Shown here: positions 9,366 to 17,747 of the stretch, in pieces
How positions within the stretch are numbered: the stretch's first letter is position 1
Layout of the letters: every line of letters begins with the position of its first letter
NCBI GenBank assembly: GCA_030837505.1
Contig: JAUPKJ010000264.1
Location: forward strand, 1-41,525
Direction: 5' to 3'
DNA from: Actinomycetota bacterium
GTDB lineage: Bacteria; Actinomycetota; Actinomycetes; Actinomycetales; Kineosporiaceae
DNA: 41,525 bases
The notes under the pieces: model-generated
Database searches by the model: none
The model's input: only the letters and a program-made list of their open reading frames with translations
What the model was told of the DNA's origin: nothing
Translations under genes and position numbers: made by a program

Positions 9366-10604
9366 ATGCGCGTCCTCGTCGCCCCCGACTGCTACACCGG
9401 CACCCTGACCGCGCCCGAGGCGGCCGAGGCCCTCGCCGCGGGCTGGCTCGCGGGAGCCCCGGGCGACCAGGTCGAACGCTGCCCCCTGTCCGACGGCGGC
9501 CCGGGGTTCGTCGAGGTCCTCGCCGAGGCGCTCGCAGGCACCATGCACCACGAACGGGTGAGCGGCCCGACCGGCGAAACAGTCCGGGCGCAGATCCTGC
9601 TCCACGTCGGTTCGGACGGCGTCCCGACCGCCTACCTGGAGTCCGCGCACGCCTGCGGCGCGCACCTGGTCCCGCCGGGCCTGCGGGACCCCGGGCGCAC
9701 CGGGACCGGCGGGGTCGGGCAGCTGCTCGTGCGCGCCCGGCGCCTGGGGGCCCGGCGCATCGTCGTGGGACTGGGAGGATCCGGGACGAACGACGCCGGC
9801 GCGGGGATGCTCCTGGCCCTGGCCGCTGCCGACGCCCTGGCCGACACCGATGCCCTGGCCGCTGCCGAGGCCCTGGCCTATACCGAGGCCCTGGCGCCCG
9901 ACGGCCCGCGCGCCGCGCACCGGCTCGGCTCCGGCGGGGCCGGTCTGCGGGGCGTCACCCCCGCAGACCTTCACTTCCTGGCGCCCCTGCGCGAGCGCTG
10001 GCGAGACGTCGAGCTCGTCGCGGCCACCGACGTCGACAGTCCCCTCCTGGGCCCTCGGGGAGCCTCGCTGGGGTACTCGCCCCAGAAGGGGGCCTGCCCG
10101 CAGCGGGCCCGGGAACTCGAGGCGGCCCTGGGCGACTTCGCGCAGGCCGTCGGGGTGCTCCGCCCGGACCTGTCCGCGGACCTGCCGGGGGCCGGGGCCG
10201 CCGGGGGGCTGGGGTTCGCCCTGGCCCTGCTGGGGGCGCGCCGGGCCCGCGGGGCCGACACCGTGATGTCGGCCGTGGGGTTCTCCGGGCGGGTCGCGGG
10301 GCGGGACCTGGTGGTCACGGGGGAGGGCCGGTTCGACTGGCAGTCCCTGCGGGGGAAGGTCGTTTCGGCGGTCGCCGCGCGGGGACTCGCCGCCGGGGTG
10401 CCGGTCGTCGTCGTCCCCGGGCAGGTGGCCCCGGGGCCGGTGCCAGACCTGCCCGGTGTCCGGGCCGTCCACCCGGTGGTCCGGGACGCCGGGGACCCGG
10501 CCTCGGCCCGAGCCCTGGCCAGGGCCCTGTCGGATCCCCGGGCGGCCCTGGCCGGGACAGCCCGGCGGATCGCCCGCGCCACCGCCTCAGGAGAGCGATC
10601 GTGA
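9366..10604 (+). CDS. Glycerate kinase (GlxK/GarK family)
   Basis: This 412-residue protein matches type 2 glycerate kinase, which phosphorylates D-glycerate for entry to glycolysis. Landmarks are VAPDCYTGTLTAPEAAEALAAGW at the N-terminus, CPLSDGGPGFVEVL, the glycine-rich GLGGSGTNDAGAGM, GASLGYSPQKGA and the C-terminal VVTGEGRFDWQSLRGK. The DGGEG motif reads DGGPG here, as in some actinobacterial relatives. A repetitive insertion (ALADTDALAAAEALAYTEALAPDG, residues about 158-182) follows the glycine-rich loop and looks like expansion of an 18-bp unit. The start ATG 9366 has only a weak GGGA upstream. It lies 95 bp after the peptidase, possibly in one transcript. Confidence 0.9.
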   Translation: MRVLVAPDCYTGTLTAPEAAEALAAGWLAGAPGDQVERCPLSDGGPGFVEVLAEALAGTMHHERVSGPTGETVRAQILLHVGSDGVPTAYLESAHACGAHLVPPGLRDPGRTGTGGVGQLLVRARRLGARRIVVGLGGSGTNDAGAGMLLALAAADALADTDALAAAEALAYTEALAPDGPRAAHRLGSGGAGLRGVTPADLHFLAPLRERWRDVELVAATDVDSPLLGPRGASLGYSPQKGACPQRARELEAALGDFAQAVGVLRPDLSADLPGAGAAGGLGFALALLGARRARGADTVMSAVGFSGRVAGRDLVVTGEGRFDWQSLRGKVVSAVAARGLAAGVPVVVVPGQVAPGPVPDLPGVRAVHPVVRDAGDPASARALARALSDPRAALAGTARRIARATASGERS

Positions 10605-10796
10605 GCGTTCGGATTCGAGATGCCGTCGGGCGCAGGAGCCGTACCCTGGAGTCCATCGTTCGGACCTCGCGCAGCCGGCGTCCCGGACGAGGACCGTTCG
10701 GGAAAAATCGCAGAACCGACAAATCCCACCACCACTGACACCTCGGATACCGGCACCTCAGATGCCGGCACCTCGGACCCAGGGGAGAGTTACCGC
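10605..10796. other. Leader of erpA with short tandem repeats
   Basis: This 190-bp gap includes imperfect repeats of CACCTCGGATACCGG type (10738-10780). AGGGGAGAG at 10781-10789 is the erpA ribosome binding site. Confidence 0.4.
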
Positions 10797-11171
10797 ATGA
10801 CCGTCCAGGACGAGACCGCTCAGCAGAACCCGGCCGAAGCCGCCGCCCACGGCGTGATCCTCACCCCTGCGGCGGCCGAGAAGGTCAAGGACCTCCTGTC
10901 GAAGGAGGACCGGGACGACCTGCGGCTGCGGCTCGCGGTCCAGCCCGGCGGCTGTTCGGGGCTGATCTACCAGCTCTTCTTCGACGAACGTGATCTGGAG
11001 GGCGACCTCGTGCGTTCCTTCGGCACGGTGCAGGTCGTCGTCGATCCCAAGAGCGCGCCGTACCTCGACGGCGCCACCGTCGACTTCACCGACACCATCT
11101 CCAAACAGGGGTTCACCATCGACAACCCCAACGCGGCCGGCACCTGCTCCTGCGGCGACAGCTTCCACTGA
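10797..11171 (+). CDS. erpA: HesB/IscA-type Fe-S cluster carrier
   Basis: This 124-residue A-type carrier accepts assembled Fe-S clusters and passes them to apoproteins. The three cluster cysteines are present: Cys53 in GGCSGLIYQL, and Cys117 and Cys119 in GTCSCGDSFH at the C-terminus. ATG 10797 is chosen for AGGGGAGAG seven bases upstream; the in-frame extension upstream is repeat-rich and not protein-like. In many actinobacteria this gene and the next PfkB kinase sit beside ctaC/ctaD. Here they do not. Confidence 0.92.
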   Translation: MTVQDETAQQNPAEAAAHGVILTPAAAEKVKDLLSKEDRDDLRLRLAVQPGGCSGLIYQLFFDERDLEGDLVRSFGTVQVVVDPKSAPYLDGATVDFTDTISKQGFTIDNPNAAGTCSCGDSFH

Positions 11172-11378
11172 TCGCCGAGTGCCACTGACCGCCCGGGTCG
11201 TCCCGCCGGTGCCCCCTCCCCGCGAACGGGTCGGGGCGTCGGCGATGTTCGCCACGGCAGGGACACGACGAGCCGCGCCACGCCGCCGTCCAGCACGCGC
11301 CGCGCCGCGCCACACGACCTGGCGCGGCACGCTGCGTTTCCTGTCTGCGACCGGGGTACGACGGTAGGGTCTGGCAAC
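11172..11378 (+). promoter_or_regulatory. Promoter region of the PfkB kinase
   Basis: TAGGGT at 11365-11370 fits a -10 box. It ends eight bases before GTG 11379, which has no Shine-Dalgarno sequence, so translation is probably leaderless. The rest of the gap has no convincing gene. Confidence 0.45.
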
Positions 11379-12362
11379 GTGCGTATTGCTACCAGCGGTT
11401 CCATCGCGACCGACCACTTGATGACCTTCGATGGCCGCTTCTCCGACAATCTTGTCGTCGAGCAGCTCGACAAAGTCGCCCTGTCCTTCCTCGTGGAGGA
11501 TCTCCAGATCCGTCGTGGAGGGGTGGCCGGGAACATTGCCTTCGGACTGGGCAACCTGGGCCTTCGGCCGTTGCTGGTGGGGGCGGCGGGCGAGGACTTC
11601 GAGGAATACCGGTCCTGGTTGGAGCGCCACGGCGTCGACTGCTCGGGGGTGCGGATCTCCCACCTGCACCGCACGGCGCGGTTCATCTGCACCACCGACC
11701 AGAACCACGCGCAAATCGCATCGTTCTACACCGGGGCCATGGCGGAGGCCCGCGAGATCGAGCTGGGACCGTTGCACGAGACGGAGCGGATCGACCTGGT
11801 CCTCGTCGGGGCCAACGACCCCAAGGCCATGGTCCGTCACACCCAGGAGTGCCGTGAGCGCGGCATTCCCTTCGCGGCCGATCCCTCCCAGCAGTTGTCC
11901 TGGTCGAACGGCGACATGATCCGGGAGCTGATCGACGGCGCCCAGTACCTGTTCTGCAACGACTACGAGGAAGCCCTCATAACCCAGAAGACGGGGTGGA
12001 GCGACGCCGAGGTGCTGGAGCGTGTCCAGATCCGGGTCATAACGCACGGCAAGGACGGCGTCGTCGTGGATTGTCCCGAGGGCGACCGACTCGTCGTGCA
12101 GGTTGCCCCCGAGGAGGTCCGGGTCGACCCGACCGGGGTCGGGGACGCCTTCCGCGCGGGCTTCCTGGCCGGTCAGTCCTGGGATCTCGGGCTGCGTCGG
12201 AGCGCTCAGCTGGGGTGCCTGCTGGCAACGCTCGTGTTGGAGACCGTGGGTACCCAGGAGTACCAGCTGCGCCGCGGCCGCTTCCTGGAGCGCATGGCCC
12301 ATTCCTACGGTGACGACGCGGCTGCGGACATCGAGCCGCATCTGGAAGCCCTGCGCCCCTGA
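11379..12362 (+). CDS. PfkB-family carbohydrate/nucleoside kinase
   Basis: This 327-residue ribokinase-fold enzyme begins MRIATSGSIATDHLMTFDGRF. It has the N-terminal glycine motif RRGGVAGNIAFGLGNLG and the C-terminal VDPTGVGDAFRAGFLAG, which carries the catalytic Asp and anion hole. It is the ortholog-type kinase that follows hesB/erpA in many actinomycetes. Members are variously labelled adenosine kinase or carbohydrate kinase; the substrate is not settled by sequence. The aat start follows the stop by three bases, indicating an operon. Confidence 0.9.
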   Translation: MRIATSGSIATDHLMTFDGRFSDNLVVEQLDKVALSFLVEDLQIRRGGVAGNIAFGLGNLGLRPLLVGAAGEDFEEYRSWLERHGVDCSGVRISHLHRTARFICTTDQNHAQIASFYTGAMAEAREIELGPLHETERIDLVLVGANDPKAMVRHTQECRERGIPFAADPSQQLSWSNGDMIRELIDGAQYLFCNDYEEALITQKTGWSDAEVLERVQIRVITHGKDGVVVDCPEGDRLVVQVAPEEVRVDPTGVGDAFRAGFLAGQSWDLGLRRSAQLGCLLATLVLETVGTQEYQLRRGRFLERMAHSYGDDAAADIEPHLEALRP

Positions 12363-12365
12363 CCG

Positions 12366-13088
12366 GTGGGTGATCCGTCGGCCGGGAGCCGGTTTCCCAC
12401 CGAGCCTGTGCCCAGCAGGTTCGCGTTCGACTTGTCGCAGGCCCCACCGGGGGCCGACCTGGTGGGGGTGGGGGCCGACCTGAAACCCGGAACACTGCTG
12501 GCCGGGTACCGGTCGGGGCTGTTCCCGATGGGGTTGGGGCGTCATGGCCGGGGCGCGCTGGGGTGGTGGTCCCCCGATCCTCGGGGGATCCTCCCGCTGG
12601 ACGGGTTGAGGGTCTCACGGTCCTTGCGGCGTTCGAGGCGACGGTTCCGGATCCGGATCGACACGGCCTTCGGCGAGGTGGTGGCGGCCTGCGGGGCTCC
12701 GGGGCGGCCGGGGCGGTGGATCACGCCGAGGATCGCTGCGGCCTATTACGAGTTGTTCCGCCTGGGCTGGGCCCATTCCGTGGAGTGCTGGTGGGAGGGC
12801 AGGCTCGTCGGAGGGGTCTACGGGGTGGCCGTCGGCGGCCTTTTCTCCGGAGAGTCCATGTTCCACCGTGAACGGGACGCCTCCAAGGTGGCCCTCGCGG
12901 GGCTCGTGGAGATCCTCCGGGCGGACGGAGACGATCGCCGTGTGTTGGATGTGCAGTGGGCCACCCCGCACCTGGCGTCCTTGGGAGCGATCGAGATCCC
13001 CCGCACGGAGTACCTGGACCGTTTGTCCGACGCCCTGACCGCACCTGAATCTGCGGGATTCGACGGGGCCTGGCAGTATCGGTCCTGA
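12366..13088 (+). CDS. aat: Leucyl/phenylalanyl-tRNA-protein transferase
   Basis: This 240-residue protein transfers Leu or Phe from tRNA to N-terminal Arg or Lys, making N-degrons for ClpS/ClpAP-type proteolysis. Diagnostic stretches are GYRSGLFPMG, LGWWSPDPRGILPLD, WITPRIAAAYYELFRLGWAHSVECW, LVGGVYGVAVGGLFSGESMFH, SKVALAGL and DVQWATPHLASLGAIEIPR. GTG 12366 follows the kinase stop by three bases. Its position is notable: in related gene orders, ctaC and ctaD usually lie between the kinase and the L,D-transpeptidase. Without those genes, aat is the only gene between them. Confidence 0.92.
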   Translation: MGDPSAGSRFPTEPVPSRFAFDLSQAPPGADLVGVGADLKPGTLLAGYRSGLFPMGLGRHGRGALGWWSPDPRGILPLDGLRVSRSLRRSRRRFRIRIDTAFGEVVAACGAPGRPGRWITPRIAAAYYELFRLGWAHSVECWWEGRLVGGVYGVAVGGLFSGESMFHRERDASKVALAGLVEILRADGDDRRVLDVQWATPHLASLGAIEIPRTEYLDRLSDALTAPESAGFDGAWQYRS

Positions 13089-13389
13089 CTGCTCGGCTGG
13101 GCTTCCCGACCGCTTGGGGGGTGTTTCCTACGGTGCTGTCACACATGTTCCGAACTGGGCTGTCGGATCATTCCGTCACTGAACGGGACGGTGTCAATCA
13201 TTTGAGTGACCTGCGGAAATGTTGGTTGTCATCCATGAGTGTTCTGTGTCAGGTCCCTCAGGGCACAGGTATCCTGACGACGCCGTACAACTGTGCAACT
13301 CAACGGTGCGCCTGATGCGTCGAAGGTGCATCAGGCAAAGGCAGGATCAGGCAGGAGAGGGCCACAGGGCCCCGGGGAGAAGTGGATTC
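13089..13389 (+). promoter_or_regulatory. Leader of the L,D-transpeptidase
   Basis: TATCCT at 13270-13275 is a plausible -10 box. The transcript would contain a hairpin, GCCTGATGC at 13310-13318 pairing with 13328-13336, 54 nt before the start codon. GGGGAGAAG (13376-13384) is the ribosome binding site. Confidence 0.35.
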
Positions 13390-14577
13390 GTGAGAAGGTA
13401 CTGGCCGGCAGTCGGCCTCATCGCTGCCCTGGCTCTCGCGGGGTGCAGCACCGGCTCGACGAACGCGGCGTCCGTCGCTGCCAACGAGCCGTTGCAGGGC
13501 GGGGCATCTGCTTCACCGGAGGTAACTCCGCCGATGCTCAAGGTGACACCCCCTGCGGGCAAGAGCGATGTTCGGCTCGACAGCCCTGTTCAGGTCAAGG
13601 TCACCGACGGGACCCTCAAGAACGTCGAGGTGGTCTCTGCGGACGGTCACGAGCTCAAGGGCTCGATGAACGCTGAGGTGGGCTATTGGCGTAGCTCGTC
13701 CATCCTGCGTTCCCAGAGCACTTACACCGTGACCGTGACCATGGAGGACGTCTCCGGAGAAACGAGCTCCAAGACCAGCTCCTTCACCACGCTCACCCCC
13801 GACTCCATGGCCACCGCCACCATCACCCCCGGTGACAACTGGACCGTCGGAGTCGGAATGCCGATCGTGGTGGACTTCTCCGACTCGGTCGCCGACGACA
13901 ACCGTCAGGAGGTCGAGAAGGCTCTGACCGTCACCACGGTGCCCAGGACCAAGGGCGCGTGGCGATGGATGTCGAACTCCCAGATCATGTGGCGCCCCGC
14001 CAAGTTCTGGAAGGCCGGCACCAAGGTCAGCGTCGAGACCGATCTGCCGGGGGTCGAGCTTGCCTCGGGCGTCTGGGGCAAGCGCACGACCACCTCTCAG
14101 TTCAGGATCGGTTCTGAGGTGATCAGCACGGTCGATGTCAATGCGCATCATCTGGTGATCCGCAAGAACGGCTCCGTGCTGAGAACCATCCCGGTGACCA
14201 CCGGCATGCCCGGGTATCTCACCAGGAACGGCACCAAAGTCATCATGAGTCGGGACTCGAAGGTCCGCATGGACGCGGCGAGCACCGGGGTCTCCGAGGA
14301 CGATCCGGAGTACTACAACCTCATGGTCGACTGGGCGATGCGGCTCACGAACAGCGGGGAGTTCATCCACGCTGCCCCCTGGTCCGTCGGCTCCCACGGT
14401 GTCGCGAATGTCAGTCACGGCTGCACCGGGATGAGCGACGAGAACGCCCAGTGGCTGTTCAACCAGTCCAAGGTGGGCGATGTCGTGGTCTACAAGAACA
14501 GCCCGCGGGAACTGGAGTTCGGCAACGGCTACACGGTCTGGGACAAGTCCTTCGCGGACTGGTCCTCGGGAGACTGA
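13390..14577 (+). CDS. Lipoprotein L,D-transpeptidase (YkuD) with Ig-like domains
   Basis: This 395-residue enzyme forms 3-3 peptidoglycan cross-links outside the membrane. GTG 13390 follows GGAGAAG. The signal MRRYWPAVGLIAALALAGC has a lipobox with lipidated Cys19. Ig-like domains occupy about residues 50-240, as in mycobacterial Ldt enzymes, then the YkuD domain with SHGVANVSHGCTGMS: His343 and catalytic Cys345. Trp-rich segments at the C-terminus (TVWDKSFADW) pack on the catalytic domain in relatives. A perfect terminator hairpin follows at 14600-14635. Confidence 0.92.
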   Translation: MRRYWPAVGLIAALALAGCSTGSTNAASVAANEPLQGGASASPEVTPPMLKVTPPAGKSDVRLDSPVQVKVTDGTLKNVEVVSADGHELKGSMNAEVGYWRSSSILRSQSTYTVTVTMEDVSGETSSKTSSFTTLTPDSMATATITPGDNWTVGVGMPIVVDFSDSVADDNRQEVEKALTVTTVPRTKGAWRWMSNSQIMWRPAKFWKAGTKVSVETDLPGVELASGVWGKRTTTSQFRIGSEVISTVDVNAHHLVIRKNGSVLRTIPVTTGMPGYLTRNGTKVIMSRDSKVRMDAASTGVSEDDPEYYNLMVDWAMRLTNSGEFIHAAPWSVGSHGVANVSHGCTGMSDENAQWLFNQSKVGDVVVYKNSPRELEFGNGYTVWDKSFADWSSGD

Positions 14578-14599
14578 AGCGTCTCGGTCGAGTTCCTCA

Positions 14600-14635
14600 C
14601 CGGGGTGGGGGGTCCGTCAGGGCCGCCCACCCCGG
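14600..14635 (+). terminator. Terminator of the L,D-transpeptidase gene
   Basis: CCGGGGTGGG at 14600-14609 pairs perfectly with 14626-14635 and is followed by TTTCCTGT. Confidence 0.75.
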
Positions 14636-14696
14636 TTTCCTGTGCAGCCTGTTTTCCTGTGCCCCTCGGGTTCGCCGGGTCTCGCTCACGGCGGAT

Positions 14697-14734
14697 GGTT
14701 CTGAACACACGGCGGGGTTCTGAACACACGGCGG
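14697..14734. repeat. Two exact 19-bp tandem repeats
   Basis: The unit GGTTCTGAACACACGGCGG occurs twice in direct succession between two convergent terminators. Confidence 0.85.
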
Positions 14735-14747
14735 AGGGGCTGAACGC

Positions 14748-14790
14748 CGAAGCGGCGGGTCCGGGAGAGACTCCCGGACCCGCCGCTTCG
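14748..14790 (-). terminator. Terminator of the NlpC/P60 gene
   Basis: Arms 14748-14767 and 14771-14790 are a perfect 20-bp inverted repeat around AGA, 16 bp past the NlpC/P60 stop. With the hairpin at 14600 it insulates two convergent genes. Confidence 0.8.
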
Positions 14791-14806
14791 CGCAGACGGG
14801 CGACCG

Positions 14807-15922
14807 TCAGAAACGGACGGCGTCCGTCAACGTGTTGTAGGTGACCCCCGCCACACGAATGACGTCACCCGTGTGCGGTGCGTGGACCATGAGGCCGTCA
14901 CCGAGGTAGATGCCGACGTGGGTGATGGGGCTGTTGAAGAAGACCAGGTCCCCGGGGAGCAGGTTGCTGGACGAGATGTGCTTCCCGCCGGAGCTGCTGG
15001 CCTGGTCGGCGGCGGTGCGCATGATGCTGACGCCGGCGGCGGACCAGGCCGCCTTGGTCAGGCCGCTGCAGTCGAAAGCGCTCGGGCCGTTCCCGCCCCA
15101 CAGGTAGGGGTCGCCGAGGTGGGCACACGCGAACTTCAGGGCCTTGGCAGCTCTGGCGTTCGGGGGCTCCGCGGCGACGGCCTGACAACTGTTGGCGATG
15201 TTGCCGGCGCCCTGGAGGATCTTGCGCTGTTCGGCCTCGCTGAGGCGGGACAGCTCGGCCTTGGCCTCCGAGAGCTTCTTCTTGACCGTTTTCTCGGACT
15301 GGCGCAGGGTCTTCTCGGTGGCGGCGAGTTTCTGGGTCTGGGCCTTGAGGTCCGTCTCCTGCTGAGTGAGCTTGCGCTCGGCCTCCCGCAGCGTCTCCAG
15401 GGCCGCGGCCTGCCGGTCGGCGATCGTGGAGGTCATGCCGCTCTGGACCCGCAGCGCCTCCTCCTTGCTGCCGAGGAAGACGGTGAGATCGGCGAGATCT
15501 CCCGTGCGGTACATCTGCGCCGCCAGCCGACCCACGTTCGTGCGGGCCTCTGCGACGGTCTTCTTCTCGAGCTTGAGCCGGGTCTGGGCGGCGCTCAGAC
15601 GCTTCTGCAGGCTCAGGCGCTTTTCCTTGGCCCCGTTGTAGGCCTCGGTCGCGGCCTCGGCCTCGTCGTTGAGCTTGTTGACCTTGGCCTTGACATCGGA
15701 GATGCTCGGGGCCGCCCTGTAGGCCACCGCCGGACCGAGGGCCGGAGCCTGAAGCTGGGCCAGGGCCGGACCGCCTGCGAACAGCGCGGAGCCCGCCAGG
15801 GTCAGCGCGCCGAAGGTTCCCAGGACCGCTCTCCAGGATCGGAAGAGCCAGCGTCGTCCTGGGTCGTGCTTCAGAACACATCCGGAGTGGCACCGCGCGG
15901 TGCCCTCCTGGGGGGTTTGCAT
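14807..15922 (-). CDS. RipA-like NlpC/P60 peptidoglycan endopeptidase
   Basis: This 371-residue secreted hydrolase has a signal or anchor around residues 20-55 (SWRAVLGTFGALTLAGSALFAGGPALA) and a long coiled coil (about 70-230). The C40 papain-like domain has catalytic Cys285 in FDCSGL, His335 in THVGIYLG and a third polar residue near His347 (VHAPHTG). The coiled coil probably holds the enzyme inactive until recruited, as in RipA-type division hydrolases. ATG 15922 is the only suitable start: the frame stays open to 16225, but the extra residues are not protein-like. The start has no clear ribosome binding site. It has a long, structured upstream region. Confidence 0.88.
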   Translation of the reverse strand: MQTPQEGTARCHSGCVLKHDPGRRWLFRSWRAVLGTFGALTLAGSALFAGGPALAQLQAPALGPAVAYRAAPSISDVKAKVNKLNDEAEAATEAYNGAKEKRLSLQKRLSAAQTRLKLEKKTVAEARTNVGRLAAQMYRTGDLADLTVFLGSKEEALRVQSGMTSTIADRQAAALETLREAERKLTQQETDLKAQTQKLAATEKTLRQSEKTVKKKLSEAKAELSRLSEAEQRKILQGAGNIANSCQAVAAEPPNARAAKALKFACAHLGDPYLWGGNGPSAFDCSGLTKAAWSAAGVSIMRTAADQASSSGGKHISSSNLLPGDLVFFNSPITHVGIYLGDGLMVHAPHTGDVIRVAGVTYNTLTDAVRF

Positions 15923-16655
15923 CAAGAACTGCCCCGCCGTCTGTCCGACGATCCCGGACTCGCAGTCCGGTGGCTCCGTATGCTCCGACCGTCCGCTTCG
16001 ACTTGTATGGGACACCGTATCTACCGCTCCATTCCTCGGACCCGCCCCGGCGGGACACCTGGACCTGGGCGACCGCTTCGCTCCGCCCTCGGCGGAGACC
16101 CACGGGCTTCCCTTCTGGGCGCCGAACTCCGACGGTCCGTCAGCCCAGCACGAGCCCCGCGGACTTTCGGCGTGTGGCGGTCCTGGGGAAGTGCCGAGCA
16201 CCCAGGTGGTGCCTTGCAGCCCCACGAAGTGCTCGGTGGACCCACCAGGTGCTCTGCACGATCATCAGGATTCGTGCACGCCGAAGATCCGACAAGGGTT
16301 CTCCGCCGAGAGTAGTCGGGTTGCGCAGCGTGGCCAAGCCCGAGGGGAGCCAGATTCACGAAGTATTACTTGAAGTAATTCGACGTGACCTTCTGTGCGT
16401 GATGGGTGGAAAAGTATGCCTGTCGATGGTTTATGTGACTTCTTGAGTTGATCTGAGTCATAGCGAGGGAAGGCCGAATGCGCTACGGAGCGTAGTGGAT
16501 TGTTCGTGCTCGGAGAGGGGGGCTCGCCGACGACGGGGAAACCGGTGAGGGCTGCTGCTGTGCCCCCACCTGTTCCGGACCGTCTGCTACCGCTGTCCCT
16601 CACCCGGCCCGGTGTCCCTCACCCGGCCCGGTGTCCCTCACCCGGCCGCTGCCCC
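15923..16655 (-). promoter_or_regulatory. Long structured leader and promoter region of the NlpC/P60 gene
   Basis: This 733-bp gene-free stretch contains GC-rich hairpins at 16041-16054 and 16081-16097. CCGAGCAC at 16194-16201 pairs with 16229-16236, and TGCACGA at 16255-16261 pairs with 16272-16278. An AT-rich 15-bp palindrome at 16365-16379 (ATTACTTGAAGTAAT) overlaps a possible TAATAC -10 box reading towards the gene. A start there would give a transcript with a leader of more than 400 nt. I compared it from memory with the c-di-AMP (ydaO) riboswitch often found before such genes and did not find its ordered motifs. Confidence 0.4.
16365..16379. promoter_or_regulatory. AT-rich palindrome, candidate operator
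   Basis: ATTACTT-G-AAGTAAT is a perfect 7-1-7 palindrome in the most AT-rich part of this GC-rich window, about 445 bp upstream of the NlpC/P60 start. Confidence 0.4.
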
Positions 16656-16670
16656 TCACCCGGCCAGGGG
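16595..16670. repeat. 19-bp tandem repeat
   Basis: GTCCCTCACCCGGCCCGGT occurs twice exactly (16595-16632), followed by a partial third and a diverged fourth copy. It lies just past the 3' end of the small cysteine protein gene. Confidence 0.8.
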
Positions 16671-17033
16671 CCCGCCCCCCGAACGGGCGCAGGACCGCTC
16701 GTCGATCGAGGACCCGGAGCCTTCGCCCCACGGGGAGGGCCCCGTGGGCCCGGCAGGGGCCAGGAGATCCACGACGACCCGGGTCAGACGCCGAGGCTCG
16801 GGTGCCCTTTCACCCGGCCACTGCTCCTCACCCTGCCACTGCGCCTGCCCGAGAAGATCGGGCAGCGGCAGCAGCCCGGCAGCGGCCTGCACCCGGACGG
16901 CAACCCCCTCGGCCCTCTCCGGGACCGTTCGAAGGGGAGACACGCCCTCCGGGGGCAGGCCGATCAGGGCGGTGACCGGGCAGTCACCGCAGGCAGTGCC
17001 CCTGACCGCGCAGGTGTCGCAATCGATGATCAT
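16656..17033 (-). CDS. Small cysteine-motif protein
   Basis: This 125-residue protein begins MIIDCDTCAVRGTACGDCPVTALIGLPP after a strong GGAGGT four bases upstream of ATG 17033. Cys5, Cys8, Cys15 and Cys18 form a C-x2-C-x6-C-x2-C cluster that could bind zinc or an Fe-S centre. Short proteins with this opening occur beside the NlpC/P60 and NYN genes in other high-GC actinomycetes; their function is unknown. Residues 29-75 resemble the conserved remainder of that family (P-E-R-A-E-G...A-A-G-L-L-P). The last 50 residues are low-complexity, and the stop overlaps the 19-bp tandem repeat, so repeat expansion may have extended the protein. Confidence 0.7.
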   Translation of the reverse strand: MIIDCDTCAVRGTACGDCPVTALIGLPPEGVSPLRTVPERAEGVAVRVQAAAGLLPLPDLLGQAQWQGEEQWPGERAPEPRRLTRVVVDLLAPAGPTGPSPWGEGSGSSIDERSCARSGGGPLAG

Positions 17034-17747
17034 GGTTACCTCCGTGGATCACAGTTGATTTTCGGTCGTTTCCGATACGTGTCGTTCCCCGTGGTCCGGC
17101 CCCGTGGTCCGGCCCACTGGTATTGGCGGACGTCCCGCGAGCAGCCGGTCCCGCGAGCGGCGGCTCCCGTCGCGACCGGCCCACGGCAACCCGAGGGCTC
17201 TGGAAGACCTGCTCCGGTCCCGGGGAACAGCCCCCACGCGGACAGACGACTCCCGAGAGCATGCGGGGCCGTCGACATCCGACATCCGTGGGACGCTCGC
17301 GCTTCGCCCTGCCTCGGGGCTCCAGCGTTCCGTGGGGGAAGGCCCCAACGGTTCCTCGCGCGCCCGACCACTGTCGGTCGCGCCTCCTACGCCGAGCGGA
17401 TACTCGTCCTTTCCGGTTCCGGAACGATCGTTCCGCTCATCTCCGGCGCTCATCTCCGGTGCTTGTTCCCGGCTCTCCGCCCAGGCCCCTCACCGGGGGT
17501 CTCCCGTGAAGAGGCTGGTCCGCCGTGCGGGGACTGGTTCCTGGCGTGGGGCTGCTGTCTTTCTGGCACGGGGTAGTACTCCGGGAAACTGCTCCGGACC
17601 TGTCCAAAACATCATAGGAAGAGGGACCGACAAGCAATAGCCCGATCGTGCGCCCTGTGGACAGAGCACCACCCGGGTCGAACACCCGGGAAACCTGTGG
17701 ACGGCTCAGAGGCCCTGCACGTCACTGCGGGGGCACATCACCGCAGG
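17034..17747. other. Gene-free region between the cysteine protein and NYN genes
   Basis: This 714-bp stretch has only shadow-like frames. It contains a perfect 16-bp palindrome, CGGAACGATCGTTCCG at 17420-17435. Two 13-bp units of GCTCATCTCCGG type follow immediately at 17435-17460. Somewhat AT-richer sequence lies at 17570-17640. It should hold the promoter of the small cysteine protein. I see no gene in it. Confidence 0.4.
17420..17435. promoter_or_regulatory. Perfect 16-bp palindrome
   Basis: CGGAACGA is followed directly by its reverse complement. It is a possible dimeric regulator site about 390 bp upstream of the cysteine protein start. Confidence 0.35.

Noticed and set aside
15923-16360. 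ydaO (c-di-AMP) riboswitch before the NlpC/P60 gene
   Set aside because: Isolated fragments such as GTGAATC and AACCCGACTA occur, but the conserved elements are not present in the required order.
17104-17640. 178-codon plus-strand frame
   Set aside because: It has no family resemblance, is Arg/Ser/Pro-rich, and lacks a ribosome binding site and a conserved start.
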